A stretch of 64,000 nt of DNA, taken from assembly GCF_002197845.1 (NCBI RefSeq), contig NZ_NIDE01000017.1, forward strand, positions 1,038,712 to 1,102,711. Direction: 5' to 3'. The notes below the pieces were generated by a model, which was not told the origin of the DNA, did no database searches, and was given only the letters and a program-made list of their open reading frames with translations. The DNA is from Fimbriiglobus ruber (GTDB lineage Bacteria > Planctomycetota > Planctomycetia > Gemmatales > Gemmataceae). Made by a program: the position numbers and the translations under genes. Positions 47,309 to 56,318 of the stretch are shown here, piece by piece; within the stretch, counting starts at the first letter, position 1; each line of letters begins with the position of its first letter.

Positions 47309-47438
47309 TAACCGCAGAGGGCACGAGAGGGCGCAGAGAGAAAACGATTCAGAAGGCATGCCACGAAGCATATTCTGATTAAACCCTGGTCTTTGCCTTC
47401 ATTGCTTTCTCAGCGCCCTCTCGTGCCCTCTGCGGTTA
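47309..47438. repeat. Hairpin repeat after the CotH gene
   Basis: Perfect 26-bp inverted arms, 47309-47334 and 47413-47438, built on CCGCAGAGGGCACGAGAGGG, with a 78-nt loop. It lies 45 bp after the CotH stop and before the end of the convergent DUF1559 gene, so it could end transcripts from both sides. Confidence 0.8.
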
Positions 47439-47489
47439 ATTTGAATTTGTATTTCTTCAAGTCGCGCCGCGGACGGCGGTCACGCGCAT

Positions 47490-48368
47490 TCACCAATCGG
47501 GCGGCAATTGTTCCCCGCCATTCGCGGTGATGGCAGCCTTTAACACTTGCGGGCTGATCGACTTCTTGACTGCTCGAACCGACCCGTCAGCCATCCCCGC
47601 CAGAAACACGTCCCCGTGGCGGGCGCCAAGTGGTGGTAGGGGGCCATCGGGGTCGAACGGGAGTTCGTTGTACTGGGCCCAGGGAACAAAACACTCGGAC
47701 TCAGCCATCAGGATCGTGTTCGACGTCCCGTCGGCCACGTCGGCGTACTTTTTACCCGGTTTGTTCTCCTCAAAAATTGCCCCACTTCCGACGAACACGC
47801 GGTACGGCGTCTGGTTGGTCGGTTCCACGTCGGCGCCCCGCGAATCGTAGTACGTCGGGACCGGAGTACGGGTGACTGGTCCATTGGTCGGTCCGTCCCA
47901 CGCCTCCGCGAGATTGATCCGGTTGTAAAGGCTCTGTTGCTCGACATACGGCAGCAAGGGCACGCGCCAACTCAACCGCCCGGATGACGCGGGCGGCGCT
48001 TGGCCCGCGGGCGGCAGAACGTACGGGCCGGGGAACCCGGCGTACGTGTCGTGGTAGGCGTGCAGGCCAATCGTAATTTGTTTGATTTTGTTCTTTGACC
48101 CACCCAGCGCAGAGGGGCGATGAACTTTGATGACGGAGGGCAGTAAGAGGAGAAGGACTCCGACGGCACCAAGGATCAACCCGGCGAAAGCCATGCCCTT
48201 TCCGCTCCCGTTGCGGTGGCCGGCGCGGGTCAACCCGATGGCACCGCAGACGACGGCCGGGATCGCCGTCAGTCCGCCGCCGAAGCCGAGGACGCCGAAC
48301 ACCAGGGCGGCCGTCGCGATCCGGTTCGACGGATTGACGGAGGTGGTATCGTCTCTTTCGTCGTGCAT
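47490..48368 (-). CDS. DUF4190/DUF1559 membrane protein, copy 1
   Basis: A 292-residue protein. Residues about 18-85 form a DUF4190-like unit with two membrane helices (IATAALVFGVLGFGGGLTAI and GMAFAGLILGAVGVLLLLLP). The DUF1559 domain follows: KQITIGLHAYHDTYAGFP, RLSWRVPLLPYVEQQSLYN, NQTPYRVFVG, GTSNTILMAE, and the C-terminal H-x9-D-G motif (RHGDVFLAGMADGSVR). Most planctomycete DUF1559 proteins begin with a type IV prepilin leader; this branch has the DUF4190 head instead. Probably anchored in the membrane with the DUF1559 part outside the cytoplasm. Last of a same-strand tandem array; gap to copy 2 is 42 bp. Confidence 0.85.
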   Translation of the reverse strand: MHDERDDTTSVNPSNRIATAALVFGVLGFGGGLTAIPAVVCGAIGLTRAGHRNGSGKGMAFAGLILGAVGVLLLLLPSVIKVHRPSALGGSKNKIKQITIGLHAYHDTYAGFPGPYVLPPAGQAPPASSGRLSWRVPLLPYVEQQSLYNRINLAEAWDGPTNGPVTRTPVPTYYDSRGADVEPTNQTPYRVFVGSGAIFEENKPGKKYADVADGTSNTILMAESECFVPWAQYNELPFDPDGPLPPLGARHGDVFLAGMADGSVRAVKKSISPQVLKAAITANGGEQLPPDW

Positions 48369-48410
48369 GGGCCGGTCCTCGCTCGGGGACTGAAAGTTTT
48401 TCGCGCCGCT

Positions 48411-49295
48411 CTACCAGTCGATCGCGATTGGTTCGCCGCCGTCCGGTGTGATCGCGGCCCGCAACATCTCAGGGCTGACCGATTTCTTGATCCAGCGGGC
48501 CGACCCGTCGATCATGCCGACCAGAAACACGTCCCGGTGCGGGGCACCGAGCGGCGGGAGCGGGCCGTCGGAGGTGAACGGGAGTTCGTTGTACTGGGCC
48601 CACGGGACCGTTTGCGCGGCCTCGACCAACAGAATTACGTTGCCGTCCACGACGTTCGCGAACGATCTCCGCGGCTTGGCCTCGTCGAAAAATGCTCCCG
48701 CGCCGACGAACACGCGGTACGGCGTCTGGTTGTCCGGTTCCGGGCCAGCCCGCGCCGGGTCTTGGTATGTCGGAATCCGTCGGTTTGTCAGTGGTCCGTT
48801 GGCCGGCCCGTCCCAGGCTTCGTCGAGCCGGATTTGCTTGTAAAGACTTCCTTGTTCGATGTACGGCAGGAGTGACACGCGCCAACTCAAACGCCCGGCC
48901 GGATCGGCCGGAGCCGATTGACCCGCGGGCGGGCGAACGTACGGGGTCGGGAACTTGTTATGCTCATCGTTGTAGGCGGCCGCCCCGAGGAGGATTTGTT
49001 TGACGTTGTTCACCGACCGTGCCCGTGTTGCGTTGTCGTGAATCCTGTCGATCCCCGGCACCAGTACGGCCGGGGCGACGATCGCCATGATCACACCCAG
49101 AGCCAATCCGACGCGGGCCTTCCCTCTCCCGGCTCCACCCCGGCGGCCGGCGCGGCGAACCCCGATGACGCCGCAGATGATGGCGGGAATCGCGGTCAAC
49201 CCGCCGCACAAGGCGAGGACGCCGAACACCAGGGCGGCCGTCGCGATGCCGTTCGACCGGTAGCCGTTCGCGCTGCCGTGCCGGTCGTCATTCAT
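48411..49295 (-). CDS. DUF4190/DUF1559 membrane protein, copy 2
   Basis: A 294-residue paralogue with the same plan: a short polar N-terminus (MNDDRHGSANGY), two membrane helices (about 17-90), then DUF1559 (QILLGAAAYNDEHNKFPTPY, RLSWRVSLLPYIEQGSLY, NQTPYRVFVGAGAFFDE). The terminal motif reads HRDVFLVGMIDGSARWIKKS, so the D-G pair is kept. GTSNTIL of the other copies is DGNVILLVEA here, a local divergence. It has a GAGG box before the ATG and is 33 bp from copy 3, consistent with one operon. Confidence 0.85.
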   Translation of the reverse strand: MNDDRHGSANGYRSNGIATAALVFGVLALCGGLTAIPAIICGVIGVRRAGRRGGAGRGKARVGLALGVIMAIVAPAVLVPGIDRIHDNATRARSVNNVKQILLGAAAYNDEHNKFPTPYVRPPAGQSAPADPAGRLSWRVSLLPYIEQGSLYKQIRLDEAWDGPANGPLTNRRIPTYQDPARAGPEPDNQTPYRVFVGAGAFFDEAKPRRSFANVVDGNVILLVEAAQTVPWAQYNELPFTSDGPLPPLGAPHRDVFLVGMIDGSARWIKKSVSPEMLRAAITPDGGEPIAIDW

Positions 49296-49328
49296 GGCCG
49301 ACCTCGCGGGGTAGTTGCTCTCCGCGCG

Positions 49329-50312
49329 CTACCAATCCAGCGGGAGTCGCTCGCCGCCGTTGGCCGTGATCGCACCTTTGAGTACCTGCGGACTGACCGA
49401 TTTCTTGACTGTCCGAACGGACCCGTCGGCCATGCCGACCAAGAAAGTATCACGCTGCGGGGCGCCGAACGGGGGAAGGGGTCCGTTCGGGTCGAACGGG
49501 AGTTCGTTGTACTGAGCCCACGGGACGGTTTGCGCGGCCTCGACCATCAAAATGGTGTTCGACGTGCCATCGGGAATCTCGAAGATTTTCTTCGCCGGCT
49601 TGTCCTCGTCGAACAACGCGCCCCCACCGACGAACGCGCGGTAAGGCGTCTGGTTGTTCGGCTGGGTCGGTAGCCGGCCCGGGTCGGAGAACGCCATCAC
49701 GGTTCTCTGGGTGAGCGGCCCGTTGGTCGGCCCGTCCCACGCCTCGCCCAATTTCATCGCGTTGTACAGGCTGCCTTCTTCGATGTACGGCAGCACGGAC
49801 ACGCGCCAACTCAACCGCTTGGTCGGGTCGGCCGGTGCCGGCCGGTCTCCGGGCGGTTGAACGTAAGGGGTCGGGAGGTGATTATTCGCGTCGTGGTAGG
49901 AGTGGACGCCGAGCGCGATTTGCTTCAGATTGTTCGACGATTTCGCCCGCGCGGCCGCGTCGCGAACCTTCTGCACGGCCGGCAGCAGGAGCCCGATCAT
50001 AATCGGGACGGCGATGAGGCCGAACACCCCCAGGATGAGCCCGGCGATCGCCATCCCCATCCCCGACCCGCCGCGGCTGTTGGCCCGACTCAGCCCGATG
50101 CCGCCGCAGATGATGGCCGGGACAGCGGTCACCGCGCCGCACAGGCTCAAGACGCCGAGAACCAAGGCAGCCGTCGCCACGCCGTTCGTCTGTGGGCGGC
50201 GCGGTCGGTCGTCCCATCGGTCGTCGTCATCGTCGGGTCGCTGGCGGGGCCGGTCATCGTCGTCGTCGGACCGGGGGCGGCGGCGCGGGCGGTCGAAGTC
50301 GTCGTCGGGCAT
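49329..50312 (-). CDS. DUF4190/DUF1559 membrane protein, copy 3
   Basis: A 327-residue paralogue from the ATG at 50312. It differs by a leading 40-residue Asp/Arg-rich low-complexity segment (DDDFDRPRRRPRSDDDDDR) that should lie in the cytoplasm before the first membrane helix. The DUF4190 helices (about 45-115) and DUF1559 domain (KQIALGVHSYHDANNHLP, GTSNTILMVEAAQT, DTFLVGMADGSVRTVKKS) are intact. It is the best-conserved copy and likely the template for the decayed copy upstream. Confidence 0.85.
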   Translation of the reverse strand: MPDDDFDRPRRRPRSDDDDDRPRQRPDDDDDRWDDRPRRPQTNGVATAALVLGVLSLCGAVTAVPAIICGGIGLSRANSRGGSGMGMAIAGLILGVFGLIAVPIMIGLLLPAVQKVRDAAARAKSSNNLKQIALGVHSYHDANNHLPTPYVQPPGDRPAPADPTKRLSWRVSVLPYIEEGSLYNAMKLGEAWDGPTNGPLTQRTVMAFSDPGRLPTQPNNQTPYRAFVGGGALFDEDKPAKKIFEIPDGTSNTILMVEAAQTVPWAQYNELPFDPNGPLPPFGAPQRDTFLVGMADGSVRTVKKSVSPQVLKGAITANGGERLPLDW

Positions 50313-50410
50313 CGGCGAGGCTCCGCAGGTCAGTCTCGGCAAAAATTCTGTTTAAAGCGTTTTACCACAGCTCGCCCCACGGACCCAGCAAGAATGACTC
50401 GCGATCCTCA

Positions 50411-51196
50411 TCAATCGAGCGGGAGTTGTCCGCCCCCGTTCGCCGCGATCGCGACCCTGAGTGCCTGTGGGTTGACCGATTTCTTAACGGTCCGGACCGA
50501 CCCGCCGGCCATGCCGACCAGCAAGACGGTACGATTCGGCGCGCCGGGGGGAGGCAGGGGACCATCAGGGTCGAACGAAAGTTCGTTGTACTCGGTCCAG
50601 GGCGCCGTTTGCTCGGCTTCAATGAATAGGATCGTATTTGAAAGTCCGGTGGCGGTCTCTGAGAACTTTTTCCCCGGCTTGTCTCCATCGAACACAGCCC
50701 CGCCGCCGACGAATACTTGGTACGGGGTCTGGTTGTTCGACTCTGTGTTTTCACGCCCTGGGTCGCGATACGGCCGGACAATTTTCTGCGCGAGCGGCCC
50801 GTTGGTCGGTCCGTCCCACGATTCGTTGAGTTTGAATTTGTTGTCAAGGCTTCCTTCCTCGAGATAGGGCAACAGGAGGACGCGACAACTCAGACGACTG
50901 GACGCGTCCGCCGACGGCGCCGCGACGAGCGGGCGGAACGCAAGCGGGAGGAAACTCTCTGTTGCTGTCGTGATACCCCTGAAATGCCAGACCGGTCTGC
51001 CGCATGTTGTTCGTGGAGTGCTGCGGGGCCGCTTTATCGCGTACTTGGGTCCCCACCGTGACGATCAGAATTGGCGCGACGACTAGCACGAGCAGGCCGA
51101 TAATCAGGCCGACGATGGCCATCCCCTCGCCGGCCCCACCGAACCGGCGGGCCCGCCGCCAACCGATCCAACCGTAAATAACGGCCGGAATCCGCG
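50411..51196 (-). pseudogene. Decayed DUF4190/DUF1559 copy 4
   Basis: The sequence starts abruptly at IPAVIYGWIGWRRARR without a start codon, directly after the stop of the ADP-ribosylglycohydrolase gene. It continues through the second helix (GMAIVGLIIGLLVLVVAP), shifts frame near 50941-50945 after NREFPPA, and resumes as SSRLSCRVLLLPYLEEGSL to 50411. The first helix is deleted. The conserved motif D-G reads G-G (GMAGGSVRTV), W is C in LSWRV, and the final W codon is a stop. Several independent defects make this a true pseudogene. Confidence 0.8.
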
Positions 51197-51197
51197 T

Positions 51198-52151
51198 TCA
51201 TCCACGTTCGCCGAACCGATCCGGGCCCAACTCTTCCCGGCGGGCGCGCCAGTCTTCGGGAATGCCGTCCGGTCCCGTCGCCAGGATAACGATCCCGCCG
51301 ACGATCGCAGCGTTCGTGTCGATGTCGCCGCCGACGCGGATCGTTTCCCAGATGGCGGCCGCGTAATCGTTGAGGTACTTGGCTGATACCCAAAGACAGA
51401 ACGGCACCGTGTCCTGGCAGGTGACGCGGCGGCCGTTGCCGAGGAGGGACGCGGCCGACTGGGTGGACAGGGTGAGGTCGACGATCGAGGCGTGTTCGAT
51501 CGCGTCCCGCATCTCTCCCGGCGGGGTGTGCGCAAGGACGGTGGCGAACAGCCCCGCCCGCGTGGCCGGCTCGCTCGTGGTCGCCCGGTTCTGCCAGGCG
51601 TAAGCCGTGGCCACGGCGGTCGCGATGCCGCCGGCGATCCCTTCCGGGTGGCGGTGCGTCACTTCGGCCGACAACCGGGCCTGTTCGACGACCACGTCGA
51701 ATCCGTCGTCGACGAAGTACGCCCCGACCGGGGCCACCCGCATGGCTGAGCCGTTCCCGAACGATCCCATCCCACCGAACAGCGCCTTCGATTCGAGCCG
51801 CCAGTCGCCGCCGCCGGCCACGGCGCTCAGGAGCCGGAACGCGCCTGGCCCGTAGCCGCGGTACGGCTCCGCGCGGAACCGCCGGGCGAACGCTTGCGCG
51901 AGGTCGTCCTGGCGAACCGTGCCGTATTCGTTGAGGACTTCCGCGATGCCGAGCGCCATCTCGGTGTCGTCTGTGGTCACCCACGGGCCGGGCGGGATGT
52001 GCCACTCGTCGTCGGCCGTGAACTGGTTGTTGGCCGGGAGGAAGAACTGCCCGCCGTAGGCGTCCCCCACGGAGAGGCCGTCGAGCGCGAGCCGGACCCG
52101 GGCCATCCGGGTCGCGTGGTCGGGGGGAAGGGGAAAAGTGGAGGTTGTCAT
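51198..52151 (-). CDS. ADP-ribosylglycohydrolase family protein
   Basis: A 317-residue protein from the ATG at 52151. The dinuclear Mg site of DraG/ARH enzymes is visible: GLSVGDAYGGQ near residue 25, TTDDTEMA at 59-66, and the C-terminal GGDIDTNAAIVGG (about 275-287). It lacks a signal peptide, so it is cytoplasmic. Family members remove ADP-ribose from proteins (for example Arg-ADP-ribosyl groups on nitrogenase reductase) or hydrolyse related compounds. No nitrogenase or ADP-ribosyltransferase gene is near. The GT87 gene upstream is 32 bp away on the same strand. Confidence 0.9.
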   Translation of the reverse strand: MTTSTFPLPPDHATRMARVRLALDGLSVGDAYGGQFFLPANNQFTADDEWHIPPGPWVTTDDTEMALGIAEVLNEYGTVRQDDLAQAFARRFRAEPYRGYGPGAFRLLSAVAGGGDWRLESKALFGGMGSFGNGSAMRVAPVGAYFVDDGFDVVVEQARLSAEVTHRHPEGIAGGIATAVATAYAWQNRATTSEPATRAGLFATVLAHTPPGEMRDAIEHASIVDLTLSTQSAASLLGNGRRVTCQDTVPFCLWVSAKYLNDYAAAIWETIRVGGDIDTNAAIVGGIVILATGPDGIPEDWRARREELGPDRFGERG

Positions 52152-52183
52152 GGAACCACGGACAAGCGGACCGGGGTGGAGGT

Positions 52184-53596
52184 TCACTCCACAACCGGAC
52201 GCCCGCCCGCGCGGTTCTCGTACCACATGACGACACAGACGGCGGTCGTCAGTAGCAGGAAAACGCAGGTGTGCGACCCGTAGGTCATCATGACGTCCTG
52301 CGTGTGCCCGCCGAAGAAACTCGGGGCCAGGATCAGTGCCGCGACCGCCGAGTACGTAGCGCCGATGTACACCCGCATGGCGATACTGCTCGGGCGGAAG
52401 AGCCAGAAGGCGGCCAGCGAGGCGTATACCACGATCAGCGTGACCCCGTGGTGCTTCCAGGTCCGCTCGCTGAACAGCAGCATCCCGAGAATGACGTACG
52501 CGAACTCGGCCGACAGCCGGACGCCCTGCCGCGGGGCGGTCGGGCCGGTCGGGGCGCGACAGAGGCCCACCACGCCCAGAACGAAAAGAACCTGGCACCC
52601 GCGGATGACCCAGTGGGCCGCGTCGTGGCCGATGTCCACGAAATTGTGGAACTCCTCGCTCTTAACGCGCCCGTCCTTGAGATCGAACTCCTTCTTGGAC
52701 GGCTCGTGGGTGAGCAGCCGGAACACCACGCCCGGGATCGACTGGCTCGCCTCCTCGCTCGTCACCTTGCCCTCGACGAGGAACGGGTGAACCATGCCCT
52801 CGTACCAGCTCGTGAGGAGCGTGGTATTCCGCTCCCACCCGAGAACCGCACCGGGGACGACGAACAGCCACAATCCCAGGCCGACGACACACCCGGCGAG
52901 GACTTTCCCCGCCGGACCGCACGCGGCGGCAACGGGCGAGCGACCGGCCCGGGCCTCGGAAACGATGTTCCACACCCACTTCCACCCGAAGTACGGGACG
53001 AACAGGGCGGGCGTCACCTTGCACGCGATCGCCAGCGCCAGCGCCAGTCCCGTGGTCAGGTCCCACCCGCGGCGGTACGCCTCCAGACTGCCGATCAAGA
53101 GGAACGCGATGAAGATGTTCACGTTCCCGTGGGACAGGTCGCCGAGGATCGGGTGTAGACTGAATATCACCGTGATCGGCATTTCGTACGGCGGAAACGT
53201 GCGGCCGAGGTCGGTGACGATCCGGAACGCCCAGACGAGGGCCGCCCCGGCCATCAGCACCTTGAGATTCAGCCAGGTCAGCCCGCCGACGATTGGTGGA
53301 AGTTTCGTGAGCGGAAAGAGGATGAGCGCCTGGATCGGCGGGTTCGGGTAGTTGTACAGCTTGTAAATGTCTTCGCCGCGCTCCAGCCCCTGGATTTGCT
53401 CCCGCCAGCGGAGGAACGCCGTCCGCGTCTGAGTGCCGAGCTCGCTCGGCTTATTCGCCTTCTCCGCGTACCGATAGTTCATTACGAGAACGAGCAATCC
53501 GATGACGACGATCAAAACGACTCGTTGCCAGACCGCAGGGAGGGCGTGGACGGGCGCAAATACTCGCGATGGTAGCGACATCCTGGCGGCGGTCAT
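52184..53596 (-). CDS. GT87-family (DUF2029) membrane glycosyltransferase
   Basis: About 470 residues from the ATG at 53596 (an alternative ATG at 53581 is possible). About nine or ten hydrophobic segments are visible. Between the first two lies a polar loop, YRYAEKANKPSELGTQ, and a YNYPNPPIQAL motif. GDLSHGNVNIFIAFLLIGSL and CKVTPALFVPYF are the typical DUF2029 core blocks. GT87 enzymes transfer mannose from polyprenyl-phosphate-mannose to lipid or glycan acceptors at the outer face of the membrane. The specific acceptor is unknown. It is followed closely by the ADP-ribosylglycohydrolase gene. Confidence 0.85.
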   Translation of the reverse strand: MTAARMSLPSRVFAPVHALPAVWQRVVLIVVIGLLVLVMNYRYAEKANKPSELGTQTRTAFLRWREQIQGLERGEDIYKLYNYPNPPIQALILFPLTKLPPIVGGLTWLNLKVLMAGAALVWAFRIVTDLGRTFPPYEMPITVIFSLHPILGDLSHGNVNIFIAFLLIGSLEAYRRGWDLTTGLALALAIACKVTPALFVPYFGWKWVWNIVSEARAGRSPVAAACGPAGKVLAGCVVGLGLWLFVVPGAVLGWERNTTLLTSWYEGMVHPFLVEGKVTSEEASQSIPGVVFRLLTHEPSKKEFDLKDGRVKSEEFHNFVDIGHDAAHWVIRGCQVLFVLGVVGLCRAPTGPTAPRQGVRLSAEFAYVILGMLLFSERTWKHHGVTLIVVYASLAAFWLFRPSSIAMRVYIGATYSAVAALILAPSFFGGHTQDVMMTYGSHTCVFLLLTTAVCVVMWYENRAGGRPVVE

Positions 53597-53658
53597 AATC
53601 TCTCGGGTCCGGACGGCGGGCGGCGTCTGTGGGTATACACGCAATCAAGACTCAAAGT

Positions 53659-53922
53659 CTACCCCCGCACGGTGAATCCGGGCAAGCCGAAGATTGGCGA
53701 ACGGACCGGAACGTAAAGAATGGAGGGGACGGCATCTCGGGCATTCAAGAGTAACGTGGCGGTCGCAATTTGAGCGGCTGTCACGTCGTTCCTGGCTTCG
53801 TGACCATCGGGGTGGATGCCGCCGTGAGAGATGTGACACAAGACCGACATATGCGATGTGTTGGCGTTCGGATATTTCCAAGGAACGCCCGCAATGCTCG
53901 TCGCGGGCTCGTTCCTGATCAT
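53659..53922 (-). CDS. Possible short ORF in the intergenic gap
   Basis: An 87-residue frame with reasonable G/C third positions (SHMSVLCHISHGGIHPDGHE, then DAVPSILYVPVRSP). It has no good ribosome site and no recognised motif. It may be a fragment of a decayed gene. The surrounding 53597-53969 gap otherwise holds only the promoter region of the GT87 gene. Confidence 0.2.
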   Translation of the reverse strand: MIRNEPATSIAGVPWKYPNANTSHMSVLCHISHGGIHPDGHEARNDVTAAQIATATLLLNARDAVPSILYVPVRSPIFGLPGFTVRG

Positions 53923-53969
53923 TTACGAGACGGCCCTCACGCGGCCGTTTCGCGGGCCGGAATGCCGAA

Positions 53970-54425
53970 TCACTTCGTGTAAGAATTCATCGCGTCGCGG
54001 ATCTGGGTGGCGGCCTTCGACAGGTCCTTTTCCGCCTTGCTGACGTTACCGTGGTTGACTTGATGGTGCGCCGCCCGGAGGTCGTGGAGGGCGTTTTGGA
54101 GGTGGGTGTGGTGGCGGTGGTGATGTTGGTAGTAGGCTCCCCCGACGTTGGCGTAATTCGTGTAGTGATGGTGGTGCATCCGGATCGCGTCCTCGAGCTG
54201 GCGGATGGCTTTCCGAATGGCCGCGTCGGCCGCCTGCTTCTGTCCGCCCTGGACGACTTTTTCCGCCGCCAGGGTGTCATGCAAAGCCCTGGCCAGGTGG
54301 CTCATGTGGTGATGGTGATTTTGCTGCTGCTGAGCCGCCGCCGCGGGAACGACCGGAACCGTCGCCGGGGCCGCACTCGCCAACGCGAACAGTCCGCTAA
54401 CCGACGTAAGAACAATTTTCCACAT
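53970..54425 (-). CDS. Histidine-rich exported protein
   Basis: A 151-residue protein from the ATG at 54425 (GAGG eight bases upstream). The signal peptide (WKIVLTSVSGLFALASAAPA) is followed by a mature part with four His clusters: NHHHHMSHLARALHDT, MHHHHYTNYANV, QHHHRHHTHLQNALHD and AAHHQVNHGN. The rest is helical with regular Ala/Leu/Lys, so a four-helix or coiled-coil bundle is likely. The His density suggests binding of Ni, Zn, Cu or haem in the periplasm. No known metallochaperone signature. It stands alone. Confidence 0.72.
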   Translation of the reverse strand: MWKIVLTSVSGLFALASAAPATVPVVPAAAAQQQQNHHHHMSHLARALHDTLAAEKVVQGGQKQAADAAIRKAIRQLEDAIRMHHHHYTNYANVGGAYYQHHHRHHTHLQNALHDLRAAHHQVNHGNVSKAEKDLSKAATQIRDAMNSYTK

Positions 54426-54705
54426 GACGCGATCCTCTGGACGGGAAGTGTGCAAAAAAGTGAAGGGGATGGGGTTTGCCCCTGTGTCTCGTTAATTAAA
54501 GAACGCAACTCGGAGGCCAATTTGCCAAGAATCATTTTTCCCCCTGGATTGTCAAGAATTCCCACCTCGCGGCGGAGTGGCTTGGCAGCCACCCGACCAG
54601 CAAGAGTGGCCCCCGCGCAGAATCTGCGCGTGGAACCGCCGCTCGCTCCGGGGCGTCGAACCGGATAGCATGGAAACGTCGCGCGACCGCGCCCGGAGAC
54701 CCGTC

Positions 54706-56235
54706 ATGCCGCCGAACGACAAGCCGGCCGTCGAACACCGTCCCCCCGACCGGCGGAAATTTCTCCGCACGACGGCCGCCGGAGCCGGGGCCGCGCTGGG
54801 TCTCGCCGCCCGATCCTACGCGAGCGTTCCCGGGGCGAACGACCGGGTCCGCATCGGCTTCCTCGGCTGCGGCGGGCGAGCCCAGGCGCACATCCATCTG
54901 ATTACGCGGCTGGCGGCCGAGACCGGGGGCGTCGCGGCGGCCGCTGTGTGCGACGTGTGGGACGGGTTGGAAGAGGATTACGACCACAAGTTCGGCGGGA
55001 CTACCACCCGCCGGCGATACTCGCAGGGGCTCTATCCCTCGGCCGCCAAGTGCGGACTCGACACCAGTGACTCGCGGCGGGTCACGAAGGACTACCGCCG
55101 GGTACTCGAACTGAAGGACGTGGACGCCGTCTGCATCGCCACCCCCGACCACTGGCATGCGCGGATGACGATCGACGCGATGGCGGCCGGGAAAGATGTG
55201 TACGTCGAAAAGCCGATGACCCGCACGCCTGAAGAGGCGACGGCCGTTCAGGATGCGGCGGTCCGCTATAACCGCGTCGTGGCGGTCGGAGTCCAGACAC
55301 TCGCCGACCCGGTTTGGGCCGCCGCGCACGACCTGATCCGCGGCGGCCGTATCGGGCCGGTCGCTCATCTGTCCGCGGGGGTGTTCCGCAACGACGCCCG
55401 CGGGCAGTGGCGGTTCTACCGTCTCGTTTCGCAAATGTCGCCCAAAACGATCGACTGGGATCTGTTCCTCGGCCACCAGTTCGACGTGAACGGCGTGAAA
55501 CTCGGGCCGTCCCCACACGAGGTTCCGTTCGACCGTGCCGCGTTCGCCCAGTGGCGGTGCTATTCGCCGTTCTCCGGCGGGCCGTTCACCGACCTGTACG
55601 TGCATCAGGTCACGCGACTGCTCGCCGCGACCGGGTTGCGGTTCCCCGGCCGCGTGGCCGGCGCGGGCGGCCTCTACCAGGAACACGACGGCCGCACCGT
55701 GCCGGACGTGGGCACATTGGTCGCTGACTTCGAGGAAGGCTGCCAGCTCGTGGTCACCGGGTCGACGCTGACCGCGTACCCGACGGAAGAAGTGGTGCGA
55801 GGGCGGTTCGGGGCGGTGAAGTTCGTGAAGGGTGGGTTCCAGGTCGTCCGCGACGACCCGACCGGCGGTGCTGGCCTTCCCCAACGGCTGGAGCGGTCGC
55901 TGGAGCCGACCTCATGGGTCCCCGTCGACCCGCCCAAGAACGAAACCGAAGCCCTCTGGCTGAACTTCCTCGATTGCGTCCGGCGCCGGGACCGCAACAC
56001 GTTGAGTTCGCCCGACCTTGGGGCGGCGGCCGTCGTCGCGGTGGCCCTTGCACAACGGGGCTACCGCGACGGCCGTGTTTACGCATGGGACAATGAGCGG
56101 CGGACCGCCGTACCCGCCGACGCGGCATGGGCGGCCAAGTGGGAGCACCGGGCGCGGACCGGAACCGCGAGCCTGAGCCCGCCCGAGTACATGAAGCTGG
56201 CCGGTCCGAAATTCGCCACGGATGAACACGGATAA
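54706..56235 (+). CDS. Tat-exported Gfo/Idh/MocA-family oxidoreductase
   Basis: A 509-residue protein from the ATG at 54706 (GGAG seven bases upstream). It has a twin-arginine signal (DRRKFLRTTAAGAGAALGLA) and so is folded before export. The Rossmann domain has GFLGCGGRAQ near residue 50, CIATPDHWH near 140 and the catalytic VEKPM near 165. The C-terminal domain runs to about 430 with the conserved YVHQVT-type active-site helix. NAD(P)-dependent oxidation of sugars or inositols is typical. Planctomycetes have many exported copies of unknown substrate. Its last codons are the start of the hairpin repeat 56210-56311. Confidence 0.87.
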   Translation: MPPNDKPAVEHRPPDRRKFLRTTAAGAGAALGLAARSYASVPGANDRVRIGFLGCGGRAQAHIHLITRLAAETGGVAAAAVCDVWDGLEEDYDHKFGGTTTRRRYSQGLYPSAAKCGLDTSDSRRVTKDYRRVLELKDVDAVCIATPDHWHARMTIDAMAAGKDVYVEKPMTRTPEEATAVQDAAVRYNRVVAVGVQTLADPVWAAAHDLIRGGRIGPVAHLSAGVFRNDARGQWRFYRLVSQMSPKTIDWDLFLGHQFDVNGVKLGPSPHEVPFDRAAFAQWRCYSPFSGGPFTDLYVHQVTRLLAATGLRFPGRVAGAGGLYQEHDGRTVPDVGTLVADFEEGCQLVVTGSTLTAYPTEEVVRGRFGAVKFVKGGFQVVRDDPTGGAGLPQRLERSLEPTSWVPVDPPKNETEALWLNFLDCVRRRDRNTLSSPDLGAAAVVAVALAQRGYRDGRVYAWDNERRTAVPADAAWAAKWEHRARTGTASLSPPEYMKLAGPKFATDEHG

Positions 56236-56311
56236 ACACGGATCAGAAAGGCAAAAGAAGAGCTTTATGCCTTTCTGATCCGTGTTTATCCGTGTTCATC
56301 CGTGGCGAATT
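56210..56311. repeat. 44-bp perfect-stem hairpin repeat
   Basis: Arms 56210-56253 and 56268-56311 pair over 44 bp, with a 14-nt loop that can pair partly itself. The arms are internally repetitive (CACGGAT and AACACGGATAAAC units). The left arm overlaps the last eight codons and stop of the oxidoreductase gene. It also ends 8 bp from the convergent lipoprotein gene. Confidence 0.92.
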
Positions 56312-56318
56312 CTTTTGA

